This document shows, one piece after another, positions 17,300-25,895 of a stretch of DNA of 64,000 nucleotides (positions are counted from its first letter, which is position 1; each line of letters starts with the position of its first letter). The stretch comes from UBA6115 sp964346355 (lineage in GTDB: Bacteria; Bacillota; Clostridia; Christensenellales; Aristaeellaceae), in the NCBI GenBank assembly GCA_964346355.1, contig CAYFUH010000003.1:1-64000 (forward strand), read 5' to 3'. The notes beneath the pieces are model-generated. The model was not told the DNA's origin. It searched no databases and saw nothing but the letters and a program-made list of their open reading frames with translations. The position numbers and the translations under genes were made by a program.

Positions 17300-18718
17300 C
17301 TAATCCCCCTTTGCCTTTAGCTGGTGAACCAGACGCTTAAACGCTCGTCCCCGGTGCTCATAATCATCAAACATGTCAAAGGATGCGCAAGCGGGCGAAA
17401 ACAGGACAGTGTCCTCCTCAACCGCAAGGTTTGCGCTAAGATGAACCGCTTCCTCCAGGTTCGGCGCGATCAACACAGCGTGATACCCATTTTGCGCCAA
17501 GTCCTCTTTGATTTGCGGCGCGGTCTGTCCAAACAGAACGCAGTGATGGATGCGGCCAGATTGAACGATCACTTCAGCAAGCGTTTGGAAGGAAATTTTT
17601 TTATCATAGCCGCCTGCGATCAATACCGTGGGACCTGTCATCGCCTCAATGGCCTTGATGGTCGAATCTGGGTTGGTGCCTTTGGAATCATTTAACCACC
17701 GAACCCCATTGATGGTTGTCACATATTCAATCCGGTGCTCAACCCCCTTGAAGGTCTTGAGCGTATAGGCGATGACCGGGAAAGGCACACCCAGATGGTG
17801 CGCGATGGCAGCCGCGGCCAGGGCGTTCTCCACATTGTGCGCGCCGGGGATCAGCAAATCCTGCGCTTTGCAGATGGGGCGCAATTCCCCTTCTTCTACC
17901 CAGGCAATCTGTCCATCGCGTAAAACCGCGCCTTTTGGCGCGCTGCCGGTATATGAAAACCAAATGGTTTGTGCAGACAAGAATTCGGACAAGGCCAGGA
18001 CACGCTGGTCATCATAGTTTAAAACAGCCGCGTCGTGTGACGTCATATTGGCAAACAGACGCTTTTTAAACGCGATGTAATTGTCCATTGTTTTGTGGCG
18101 GTCCAGGTGATCGGGCGTGATGTTCAAAAGCGCTGCGACGCGCGGATGAAAGCGTGTACTGGTTTCCATTTGGAAGCTGGACACCTCCACCACCAGCAAA
18201 TCGTTCTCCTCCGCTTCCAGCACAGCAGCAGAAAGCGGGTAGCCTATGTTGCCGGCCACGTGAACAACACGTCCTGCCTGCTTGAACATCTCCCCCAACA
18301 GGGTGACTGTGGTGGTCTTGCCATTGGTGCCGCTGACAGCGATCAGGTCAAGGTCTGTGCAGGAGGCGGCGAAATCAAGCTCGCCAATGACAGGAATATC
18401 TGCCTCAAGCGCCTGGATTACAAATGGCGCGTCGATTGAAATACCCGGGCTGATCAGCAGCTTGTCACACTGTGCCAGCAAGGGCGCGGCAGGTTCTGAG
18501 AACCGCAGTTCACAAAGCGGGTGATGCAGCAGTTCTTCATCCAAAGCAAACGCGTCCTGCGGTTTGATGTCATTGAGGATGACCCTGGCACCCAAAAAAA
18601 GCAGCAAGCGCGCGGCGGCCAGGCCGCTGCGCGCGGCGCCAACCACCAGCACAGTTTGGTTCCCGTATTCCCTGAATGCCTCCTGCCTGATTGCCGCACC
18701 TTTGCCCACGTCACCCAC
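17300..18718 (-). CDS. murD: UDP-N-acetylmuramoylalanine--D-glutamate ligase
   Basis: Cytoplasmic Mur ligase adding D-glutamate to UDP-MurNAc-L-Ala with ATP. The P-loop SGTNGKTTT is at 129-137, the central NITPDHLDRH follows, and the C-terminal domain contains NDSKGTNPDS and the IAGGYDK segment. Length is 472 residues (family ~450). The start is GTG at 18718 with AAGGTAGGTG upstream. It lies between mraY (11-bp gap) and ftsQ (1-bp gap), so it is part of the continuous dcw operon. Confidence 0.96.
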   Translation of the reverse strand: MGDVGKGAAIRQEAFREYGNQTVLVVGAARSGLAAARLLLFLGARVILNDIKPQDAFALDEELLHHPLCELRFSEPAAPLLAQCDKLLISPGISIDAPFVIQALEADIPVIGELDFAASCTDLDLIAVSGTNGKTTTVTLLGEMFKQAGRVVHVAGNIGYPLSAAVLEAEENDLLVVEVSSFQMETSTRFHPRVAALLNITPDHLDRHKTMDNYIAFKKRLFANMTSHDAAVLNYDDQRVLALSEFLSAQTIWFSYTGSAPKGAVLRDGQIAWVEEGELRPICKAQDLLIPGAHNVENALAAAAIAHHLGVPFPVIAYTLKTFKGVEHRIEYVTTINGVRWLNDSKGTNPDSTIKAIEAMTGPTVLIAGGYDKKISFQTLAEVIVQSGRIHHCVLFGQTAPQIKEDLAQNGYHAVLIAPNLEEAVHLSANLAVEEDTVLFSPACASFDMFDDYEHRGRAFKRLVHQLKAKGD

Positions 18719-18729
18719 CTACCTTCAAT

Positions 18730-19713
18730 TTACGACACGATGGGAAGCGCGGCCAGTGCTGCCAGCACAGACAGCGCGATAATGGTCAGCGTATATCTGC
18801 GCGCGATTTTGTTTTCACTCCAGCCAATCATTTCAAAATGATGGTGGATGGGTGACATCTTAATCAGCCGTTTGCCGCCGGTGGCCTTGAAATACAGCCG
18901 CTGCGCGATGACGGAAACGGATGACATGATCATTGTGAAGCATAGCGGGATAAGCCAGATTTGAAGCCGCAACAGCATCGCGGCACCGGTCAGCAAGCCG
19001 CCGATGAACATGGAGCCTGTATCTCCCATATAGATGCGCGCGGGGTGCTGGTTGAAGAACAAAAAGCCCAGGCAGGCGCCAGTGAGCGCGAAGCAGGCAA
19101 AGGCGATGCCCGGATCCCCCAGGCTGCCGCCCTTAATGATAAGGGCAATGGCGCCCAGCGCCGCGCTGCCAGCCAGGGTGACGGAGCTCATCAAGCCATC
19201 CACCCCGTCTTGTAAATTGGCGGAGTTGGTCATGAATACGTACAGAAGGGTCATCAGCGGGATATAGGCAAAGGATAAATCAAGCGTTGTTTTGGTAAAG
19301 GGCAGGTGGATGGCCGTGCCCTGCAGGTTCATCGTGATGAGTGAGAACAACAGACCCACCGCCGTCTGTCCAATCAGCTTGTAGCGCGGCCGCAGGCCGT
19401 CGTGGTGCTGCTGGACATCCTTGATAAAATCATCCGCAAAGCCAATGGCCAGGCCGCCAAAGGCTGCGACAAACAACAACAGGAGCACATTGATATTGCC
19501 TGAAACCAGGCTGATGATGAGGGAGGCCACCAAGACCGCGAGCGCGATAATCAGCCCGCCCATGTTGGGGGGCTTGTCCTTCTTTTTAAAGGAATCCGGG
19601 CCCAGGTCATAATCCGGCTGGATCATTCCCCGCTCCCTCATATATTTAATGAAACCGGGCATCAGCAAAAGGACAATGACCAGCGCAATGGCACCGCTCA
19701 AAAATTCAAGCAT
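18730..19713 (-). CDS. mraY: Phospho-N-acetylmuramoyl-pentapeptide-transferase
   Basis: Integral membrane enzyme that makes lipid I from UDP-MurNAc-pentapeptide and undecaprenyl phosphate. Conserved pieces are the DDFIK aspartates, NSANLQDGVDGL, the GDTGSMFIGG loop and the cytoplasmic HHHFE motif. The 327 residues form about 10 membrane helices, the usual size. Its ATG overlaps the murE stop by 8 bp; murF, which normally sits here, is absent. Confidence 0.97.
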   Translation of the reverse strand: MLEFLSGAIALVIVLLLMPGFIKYMRERGMIQPDYDLGPDSFKKKDKPPNMGGLIIALAVLVASLIISLVSGNINVLLLLFVAAFGGLAIGFADDFIKDVQQHHDGLRPRYKLIGQTAVGLLFSLITMNLQGTAIHLPFTKTTLDLSFAYIPLMTLLYVFMTNSANLQDGVDGLMSSVTLAGSAALGAIALIIKGGSLGDPGIAFACFALTGACLGFLFFNQHPARIYMGDTGSMFIGGLLTGAAMLLRLQIWLIPLCFTMIMSSVSVIAQRLYFKATGGKRLIKMSPIHHHFEMIGWSENKIARRYTLTIIALSVLAALAALPIVS

Positions 19714-21181
19714 TGGCTTTGCCCTCCGCGCTCATCTCCTCCAGCAGTTCATTGACAATGAATTTTTCATCAAAGGGGCGTTTGACCCCGTGGATCTCCT
19801 GATAGGTTTCGTGCCCTTTGCCGGCAAGCAGCACAACATCACCCGCATCGGCGATGCTGAGTGCGTGCTTGATGGCTTCCCTGCGGTTCTCAATCACCTC
19901 ATACAGGCCGCCGGTTGGCTTGATGCCCTCTTCAATCGCGCCCAGGATGTCCAGCGGGTCCTCTGCCCGCGGGTTGTCGCTGGTAAGGATGGACAGATCC
20001 GCCATCTTGCCGGCGATTGCGCCCATGATGGGCCGTTTGCCCTGGTCACGGTCTCCGCCGCAGCCAAAGACGACAATCAGGCGACCCTTGATAAACTCAC
20101 GAATGGCAAGCAGGATGTTCTCCAGCGCGTCGGGTGAGTGCGAATAATCCAGCACCACCTTGTACTCTGTATTGGTATCCAGCACCTCCGCGCGCCCGGG
20201 CACGCTGGTAACGCTTTCCAAGGCCGCGCAGATGAGCTCTGGCTCCATGCCCAAAATCAGGCCGATACCGGCAGCCGCCAGGGCGTTGTAGATATTGAAC
20301 ATCCCCATCAGCTGCAATTGCACGGGGTAATATTTTTCATTCCAAAGGCTGATCTTGAAGGAGACGCCGCCCTCTTCAATCTGGATGTCACGGGCGAACA
20401 AATCCGCGTTGGTGCAGATAGCGTAGCTGATCTTGGGCATTTTCAGCTCATTCACCAGGCGCGTAGCCCAAGGGTCATCCAGGGACAGCACCGCGTTTTT
20501 TACCGCGTTTTTGATGAAGAAATCGCGCTTGGCGTTGAAATAAGCTTCCATCGTGCCAAAGAAATCCAGATGGTCCTGGGACAGGTTGGTAAAGCAGCCC
20601 GCTTCAAACACCAGGCCCTCCAGCCTGCGCATCCAAATGGCGTGAGCCGATACCTCCACGATGACATACTGGCAGCCCGCGTCCGCCATGAGGCGCAGCG
20701 TCTTGTGCAGCTCAATGGGGTCGGGTGTGGTGAGGTTGCTGTTCATCCATTGATTGCCAATCATGTTGCCGGTGGTGCCGATAAGCCCGCAGGTATAGCC
20801 CGCGCGCTCCAAAATAGCCTTCACCAGATAACTGGTTGTGGTTTTTCCCTTGGTGCCCGTGATGCCAATGAGTTTCATCCCTGCATCCGCAAAGCCATAA
20901 AAGGCACGGGCAATCAGCGCCATTGCGGCACGATCATCCGTGACCTTTAACTGCGGTACCTTGATATGCGGCAGGAACTGTGTCACGACCAGCGCGACCG
21001 CGCCGTTTTTAACCGCCTGCTCCGCGAATTTGTGGGAATCAACATGCGCGCCCTTGATGCAAAAGAACAACCCATGATGGGTCTGATCCCTGCTGTCAGC
21101 GCTCAGGCTGAGGATGTCACAATCTCCTGTCAACTCCAGCGCAAAAGCCTGGGCTTCCGCTGCCAAGTGTGATAATTTCAT
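19706..21181 (-). CDS. murE: UDP-MurNAc-tripeptide synthetase (meso-DAP type)
   Basis: Adds the third stem-peptide residue. The P-loop GTKGKTTT is at 109-116, the probable carbamylated lysine is K218 in NAKRDFF, and VSAHAIWMRR is the substrate loop. The motif DNPR at 402-405 is the known marker of meso-diaminopimelate specificity, so the wall is predicted to be mDAP-based. Length 491 is normal. It overlaps mraY by 8 bp and follows ftsL by 21 bp. Confidence 0.95.
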   Translation of the reverse strand: MKLSHLAAEAQAFALELTGDCDILSLSADSRDQTHHGLFFCIKGAHVDSHKFAEQAVKNGAVALVVTQFLPHIKVPQLKVTDDRAAMALIARAFYGFADAGMKLIGITGTKGKTTTSYLVKAILERAGYTCGLIGTTGNMIGNQWMNSNLTTPDPIELHKTLRLMADAGCQYVIVEVSAHAIWMRRLEGLVFEAGCFTNLSQDHLDFFGTMEAYFNAKRDFFIKNAVKNAVLSLDDPWATRLVNELKMPKISYAICTNADLFARDIQIEEGGVSFKISLWNEKYYPVQLQLMGMFNIYNALAAAGIGLILGMEPELICAALESVTSVPGRAEVLDTNTEYKVVLDYSHSPDALENILLAIREFIKGRLIVVFGCGGDRDQGKRPIMGAIAGKMADLSILTSDNPRAEDPLDILGAIEEGIKPTGGLYEVIENRREAIKHALSIADAGDVVLLAGKGHETYQEIHGVKRPFDEKFIVNELLEEMSAEGKANA

Positions 21182-21202
21182 ACAATAACCTCATCAGAAT
21201 AA

Positions 21203-21697
21203 TTAGTGCCCGCTGGAGGCAATGCCCAGCTGCGTATCCGGCAACTGGGTCAGCGGGATGCCCGCCGCCTGCACGCCAATGGTTTCCGCGTGCCCCGCCA
21301 GGCGCATGCCAAGGGCTTGCACTGCATAATAGCAAATGCCGGAGGCATCGCTCTTTTGGCCGAAAGTCTCCTCCAGGCGGGCGTATTCCGTTTGCGCAAC
21401 GCGATAACGCTCGCCCAGCAGAGCATACTCTTCATGGAGTGCCCGCGTCAAGGCGATCTTGCTGCCAATCATGAACAGACAAAGAACAATGCTGATGAGG
21501 ATGAAGATGGATGCCCATTTCACAGGAATGCTGAGCGCCTGCCTTTGCGGACGATCCGCGATAAACAAATCCCGGCTGTCCTGGTCACCGGGGTTGTCCA
21601 CATTGACATGGGAGGACACAGCAATGCGCTCACGCTGCGTCAGCGTGTCACCTGCCAGAACATATTGCCTGTAACTTGCCTGTTTAACTTGCTGCAT
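21203..21697 (-). CDS. ftsL: FtsL-like division protein
   Basis: A 164-residue bitopic protein: a ~55-residue cytoplasmic part, one membrane helix (about residues 57-78), then a short extracellular coiled coil (~84-114) and a low-complexity tail. This layout, and its place right after mraZ and before murE, fit FtsL, which forms a complex with FtsQ/DivIB and FtsB. FtsL sequences are poorly conserved, so the call rests on topology and position. rsmH (mraW), which normally lies between mraZ and ftsL, is missing. Confidence 0.7.
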   Translation of the reverse strand: MQQVKQASYRQYVLAGDTLTQRERIAVSSHVNVDNPGDQDSRDLFIADRPQRQALSIPVKWASIFILISIVLCLFMIGSKIALTRALHEEYALLGERYRVAQTEYARLEETFGQKSDASGICYYAVQALGMRLAGHAETIGVQAAGIPLTQLPDTQLGIASSGH

Positions 21698-21724
21698 CCT
21701 GTTTTCCTCTCTGAAGAATCCCTG

Positions 21725-22291
21725 TTATGATCCCTCGTTTGATTTCATACGCGCCCGCGCCTGGATCTCACTGATGGCTTCCAGCGGATTGGGGAAGCGG
21801 GTGTTGAACTGCTCGCGCTCCAGCTTGGCCTGCTCGTCGGAGATGATACGTACGTATTCGGTGGTGCCGGATACCTGAACGCCCTGGGCGTCGGTTAAGA
21901 ACAATTCACGCAGGGCTGCCGGCAGCAGCACCCGCCCCTGGGAGTCATATCCCAGGCCGTCAAAGGAATACATCGCGAACCGGGCTAAGAAGAATTCCGC
22001 CGAGACATCCTCGCGGCTGAGCTTGGTGAGCATGTCCACCTTCTCCTCCCACACGTCATAGGGATAGATCGCGATGGAGTCCTGGGCCATGTTGACCCCG
22101 ACGATGATGCGGTCCCCCAGGAGGTTGCGGAAGGGCAGCGGCACGATGACACGGCCTTTGCCGTCGATAGAGTGGTTGTAAACACCGATAAAACCCAGGC
22201 GACGCGTGGCTTCCGCGCCCTGTTGATCCTCAATCCTGGAATTCTTCTTCTGGGAATGGATGCCCTTATCCGGCACGTTCTTCACCACCAA
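21725..22291 (-). CDS. mraZ: Transcriptional regulator MraZ, extended form
   Basis: MraZ is an AbrB-like DNA-binding regulator of the dcw cluster. Two SpoVT/AbrB-type repeats are seen: GVYNHSIDGKGRVIVP and the later GYDSQGRVLLPAALREL. The protein is 188 residues against the usual ~143, with ~33 extra residues before the first repeat and a charged tail. The start is uncertain: the TTG at 22291 is the farthest, and GTG codons at 22288 and 22285 are alternatives; none has a strong ribosome site. It heads the dcw block. Confidence 0.88.
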   Translation of the reverse strand: MVVKNVPDKGIHSQKKNSRIEDQQGAEATRRLGFIGVYNHSIDGKGRVIVPLPFRNLLGDRIIVGVNMAQDSIAIYPYDVWEEKVDMLTKLSREDVSAEFFLARFAMYSFDGLGYDSQGRVLLPAALRELFLTDAQGVQVSGTTEYVRIISDEQAKLEREQFNTRFPNPLEAISEIQARARMKSNEGS

Positions 22292-22318
22292 TCACCACTT
22301 ATCGCCCTTTTCGTACAC

Positions 22319-22348
22319 AAAATACCACAAGATGGAATCCTGCGTAAA
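22319..22348 (-). promoter_or_regulatory. Possible mraZ/dcw promoter
   Basis: -35 TTTACG (22343-22348), 18-bp spacer, -10 TATTTT (22319-22324) preceded by TGG. The match is moderate. It lies in the 294-bp space before mraZ, which otherwise holds the phosphoesterase terminator. I did not recognise the TGGG-type direct repeats that MraZ binds in other bacteria. Confidence 0.4.
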
Positions 22349-22410
22349 CTGTTCCTGTTGCAGTTTCAAAAGTTTTGGGCCAATAAAAGGGATTTATCAG
22401 GTCACAACAA

Positions 22411-22443
22411 GAAAAACTGCGAATACTTGTTCGGCATTCGCAG
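22411..22443 (-). terminator. Terminator after the phosphoesterase gene
   Basis: CTGCGAAT pairs with ATTCGCAG (22417-22424 with 22436-22443) around an 11-base loop, and TTTTTC follows on the minus strand. It separates the elongasome/phosphoesterase transcript from mraZ. Confidence 0.82.
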
Positions 22444-22585
22444 CTGTCTAATGGGAACGATTGTTTTATTCTTGGATTATTTTGTGCTAATTAACGGGGT
22501 TTTCGCGGGTTCCCTTGTAGCGAATCATGAAATTGTTAATAAACTGCTGGAAAAATCCTTTGGGGAATCACGGGATTGGTCTTTA

Positions 22586-23311
22586 CTACTGACTTTCATC
22601 GCTTGAATGACCAATTTCCAACAGGTTAAAGCCGATGCAATCACAGGAGGCGAGATAATACTGGATGCCGTTTTTCTCCCCCCGGAAGCTGCTAAAGCAG
22701 GCAACCCCATGCAAATGGCCGTATACCACGGCATCCGCAGCATACTGCTCCAGCAGGCTGGTGACCGGGGTGTCCTCGCCCTTGTGATTACAGGGCGGGA
22801 AGTGGCACAGCGCGATCAGTTTGCGCTCCCCCCGCAGCTTTTGGGCCTGCTGCAGGGACAGTTCCAGGCGGATCAGCTCCCGGTTGTAGATCTTTTGGGT
22901 ATCGGGCTCCTCGTCCTCGCCGTCGGGCATCACCCAGCCGCGCGAACCCGCGAACACATAGCCTTCCAACGCGACCGCGTCATTTTGCAGGGCGTAAAAC
23001 CCCTCGTTCAAATGCGCGCGGACATTGCTGATCGCACTCCACCAATAATCGTGGTTGCCTTTGATCATCACCTTCCGGCCGGGCAAACGCCCAATCTGAC
23101 CCAGATCAGCCAGTGCTTCGTCCAGCCGCATGGCCCAGGAAATGTCCCCGGGAATGAGGACGATGTCCTCCTCCCCTACCCTTTTGTGCCAGTCCTCCTG
23201 GATTTTGAAAAAATGATCCTGCCAGTGAGCCCCGAACAAATCCATGGATTTGTCCTGGTTGCCAGGCAGGTGCAGGTCACTGATGGCGAATACGCGGGGA
23301 GATTCAGTCAT
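22586..23311 (-). CDS. Metallophosphoesterase of unknown substrate
   Basis: A 241-residue calcineurin-like phosphoesterase. The metal motifs are all present: VFAISDLHLPG (D-x-H), PGDISW (GD), KGNHDYWW (GNHD), ALCHFPP (H) and YGHLHG (GHxH). The start at 23311 overlaps the stop of the zinc-ribbon gene by 8 bp, so the two are coupled; an ATG 13 codons upstream lies in that gene. It closes the elongasome transcript, with a terminator 143 bp after its stop. It could act on a nucleotide, a phospholipid head group or a protein; sequence alone does not say. Confidence 0.82.
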   Translation of the reverse strand: MTESPRVFAISDLHLPGNQDKSMDLFGAHWQDHFFKIQEDWHKRVGEEDIVLIPGDISWAMRLDEALADLGQIGRLPGRKVMIKGNHDYWWSAISNVRAHLNEGFYALQNDAVALEGYVFAGSRGWVMPDGEDEEPDTQKIYNRELIRLELSLQQAQKLRGERKLIALCHFPPCNHKGEDTPVTSLLEQYAADAVVYGHLHGVACFSSFRGEKNGIQYYLASCDCIGFNLLEIGHSSDESQ

Positions 23312-23690
23312 CCATCTCCTCGTCGTCTTCCTCATCGTGCTCTTGTTCACTCATGGCTTCAAGGGAGAGCGCGTCGCCCAGGGCGTGGAAATCCGGGTCG
23401 TCGTCCTCCGACATCTCGGGGATGATCTCCTCCATCCCGCTCACGGGGTCCAGGCCGATCTCCACCGGTTCGTCCAGCTCGGTCTTGATGCCCTTTTGCT
23501 TGTCCATCTCGCGCAGGCAATACAGGCATACATCCTTGCCCGGCAGCGCCTTGGCCTCGTTGCAGGTAGAGCAGATTTCAATGTCATCAGAAGGTAGTTT
23601 CCCGTGCAGTTCACGGTAACACACCTTGCACATCGTATCGCTGTCCTTCATATAATTCAGTTCGCAGCGCGGACATTTTACCAGAGCCAT
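23304..23690 (-). CDS. Zinc-ribbon protein of unknown function
   Basis: A 128-residue protein with four CxxC pairs in the first 60 residues (KCPRC, MCKVC, ICSTC, CLYC), which can form two zinc-binding knuckles, then a strongly acidic tail rich in D and E. Such pairs could bind nucleic acid or protein partners. I set the start at 23690, where GAGGACC precedes the ATG; the reading frame upstream is only the antisense side of the rodA end. It lies between rodA and the phosphoesterase, overlapping the latter by 8 bp. No family name is offered. Confidence 0.75.
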   Translation of the reverse strand: MALVKCPRCELNYMKDSDTMCKVCYRELHGKLPSDDIEICSTCNEAKALPGKDVCLYCLREMDKQKGIKTELDEPVEIGLDPVSGMEEIIPEMSEDDDPDFHALGDALSLEAMSEQEHDEEDDEEMDD

Positions 23691-23802
23691 CTTGGTCCTC
23701 CATTCAAACCTTGATCTTGGCGGCATTATACAGAGGGTAGGCGGCAAACACAAGCCAAAACAGATAAAACCTATCAAGTTTTTAAACTGAATACGGATTG
23801 AC

Positions 23803-25092
23803 CTATTGCTCTGCCTGTTTGCGGCGCGGCCTCCTGATGTTGCGGATGCTGTCGCGCTTGGTGACGTTGACAAAAATGGACGCGCGCCGCCGCCTACGCT
23901 GACGCGTGGTGCTGCCAGCCGGCAGGTTGTAGGCGGGCATGGAGCCTGTGCGGTTCTTGGTGACATTGAGCACCAGGGAAATGCCAATCAGGTTGGTTAG
24001 CAGGTTGGAGCCGCCGTAGCTGATAAAGGGCAGCGGAATGCCGGTGATGGGCATAAGGCCGATGGTCATCGCGATGTTCTGGAATACGTGAATGAAGATC
24101 ATTGCCATGACGCCGATGATGATCTGCCTGCCAAAACTGTCATAGGTAAAGCGGGACAAATACAGCATTCGAAGAACTAAAAACAGGAATAACAATACGA
24201 TGACAGCGGATCCGACAAAACCCACTGCCTCACCCACCGTCGCAAACACAAAGTCTGTCCAGTCCTCCGGGATGAAGTTGAGCTGGCTCATGGAGCCGGG
24301 CACAAACATCCCCACCCCCGTCAAGCCGCCTGAGCCAATCGCCTTTTGTGACTGCAGCAACTGCAGGCCCGCGCCTTGCCCATACGCATGCGGATCCAGG
24401 AAAGCCAACACGCGCTGGAAGATATAGTGGGAGCTGCCGCCGATGATGCCATATGCAAAGAAGCCGACAATGCCAAGTATGGCAATAACGCCGATGGACA
24501 AGAGCCATTTCCAGTCCGCATCGCTGAAATACAGCATGGTGTAGGCAACGCCGACCATGACAATCACGCTGCCCGTCTCACCGGACAACACCGTGATGGC
24601 GGAAGGCAGCATGACAATGACCCCAAGCCGGATGATGGAGCGCATGTTACTGAGGGGCTTGACGTTGGAAGACATCTCCTTGGCCAGCATTAAGATGATG
24701 GTGATCTTGGCGAACTCACTGGGCTGCAGCATGCGGCCCAGTGCCAGATTGAACCAGGCGCGCACGTCACGGATGGCGGTTGAGGTGACCAGCACCACCA
24801 GCAAAAAGCTCACGATGCCAATATAGTACACCGGTGCGAAGGTCTTAAAATGCTCATAGGGAATGCTGACGATAAACCAGACAACCGCCGGGGAGGCAAC
24901 GACAAAGATGGCCTGCCAGGAGCCGGTGTTGGATGCCAGGATGCGGTTGAGCAAGGGCAAATCGGCCGATACGCTGGGGTCAAAGGTGGCGACGGAGATT
25001 GCCAAAACGCCCGCGATCATCAGCAAATAGGTGATAATCAGCAGGGTGAAATCAAAATGCGGTCTGGAGCGTTTGTCTTCAAAAATACTCAT
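23803..25092 (-). CDS. rodA: Rod-shape SEDS glycosyltransferase RodA
   Basis: Polytopic SEDS-family peptidoglycan polymerase that works with PBP2 in the elongasome. It has about 10 membrane helices over 429 residues. SEDS marks are the catalytic-Asp loop region NFIPEDWTDFVFATVGE, the LQPSEFAKI segment and PFISYGGSNLLTN near the end. A basic tail (QRRRRRASIF...) follows. It is assigned to RodA rather than FtsW because it follows the mre genes and PBP2; no second SEDS gene is present in the window. minD ends 2 bp upstream. Confidence 0.92.
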   Translation of the reverse strand: MSIFEDKRSRPHFDFTLLIITYLLMIAGVLAISVATFDPSVSADLPLLNRILASNTGSWQAIFVVASPAVVWFIVSIPYEHFKTFAPVYYIGIVSFLLVVLVTSTAIRDVRAWFNLALGRMLQPSEFAKITIILMLAKEMSSNVKPLSNMRSIIRLGVIVMLPSAITVLSGETGSVIVMVGVAYTMLYFSDADWKWLLSIGVIAILGIVGFFAYGIIGGSSHYIFQRVLAFLDPHAYGQGAGLQLLQSQKAIGSGGLTGVGMFVPGSMSQLNFIPEDWTDFVFATVGEAVGFVGSAVIVLLFLFLVLRMLYLSRFTYDSFGRQIIIGVMAMIFIHVFQNIAMTIGLMPITGIPLPFISYGGSNLLTNLIGISLVLNVTKNRTGSMPAYNLPAGSTTRQRRRRRASIFVNVTKRDSIRNIRRPRRKQAEQ

Positions 25093-25094
25093 GG

Positions 25095-25886
25095 TTAATC
25101 CTCAAGCCACTTCCAGATGCGCTGGAAGACATTTAGTTTTTCTGGCTTGTACTCGGGCAAGGGTAAATCTTCTCCTTCCATGCGGTGCAAGACATTGCGC
25201 AGTTCTGCCGTGATGCCCTCATCCAAGGCCTGCGCAGCGGTCTTGCCCTGCAGGGCAGCCTTGTACAGGGGCTTGCTTTCTTCAAAGACACCCAGCAGGG
25301 GGATATCCAAGGCGAAGGACAGGTTTTGCGGCTGATCAAGCGCGCCGTCCAGCACGTATTGCGGGCTCATGCGGTTGAGCAGCATCTGCGGCCGGGCACC
25401 GGAGGCATACAGCTGGGACGCCATTTTTTCCGCGCTTCTGATGGCGATGGGGTCCGGGGTCGCGACGATGAGCACCTCGTCCACCAATTCGGCAAAAATG
25501 CGCACACCGCGGCCCAGACCTGCGGGGCCGTCAACCAGCACCAGGTCAAAGCGTTTTTTTAAGGTGCGCAGGATCTTCTGTACATCCTGCTTGTTGAAGT
25601 CCTTGGGCCTGGCCTGCTGGCCACCCACCATTAAATGAAGGGTGGGGAAATCCGGATGCTTGATTAAGGTTTGATCCAGCGAACAGCGCCGCTTGACCAG
25701 ATCCGCCATGTCATACAGGACCAGATCCTGCAGCCCCAGCATCAAATCCAGGCTTCGAAGGCCCATGTCACCGTCAATGATTGCCACGCGCTTGCCAGAC
25801 TGTGCCGCAAAAACAGCCAGGGCCGCGGACAGCGTGGATTTACCGACGCCGCCCTTGCCGGAGATGAACAAATACGACTTACCCAT
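25095..25886 (-). CDS. minD: Septum site-determining ATPase MinD
   Basis: A deviant Walker-A ATPase (ISGKGGVGKSTLSAALA) of 263 residues. The C-terminal NVFQRIWKWLED is the amphipathic membrane-targeting helix that defines MinD within the ParA/MinD family. It lies between PBP2 and rodA, the usual site of minCD in Clostridia, but neither minC nor minE is adjacent. DivIVA, encoded at 1163-1678, may supply the polar cue as in Bacillus; that is inference. The PBP2 gene ends 9 bp upstream. Confidence 0.9.
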   Translation of the reverse strand: MGKSYLFISGKGGVGKSTLSAALAVFAAQSGKRVAIIDGDMGLRSLDLMLGLQDLVLYDMADLVKRRCSLDQTLIKHPDFPTLHLMVGGQQARPKDFNKQDVQKILRTLKKRFDLVLVDGPAGLGRGVRIFAELVDEVLIVATPDPIAIRSAEKMASQLYASGARPQMLLNRMSPQYVLDGALDQPQNLSFALDIPLLGVFEESKPLYKAALQGKTAAQALDEGITAELRNVLHRMEGEDLPLPEYKPEKLNVFQRIWKWLED

Positions 25887-25895
25887 GACCCCTCC

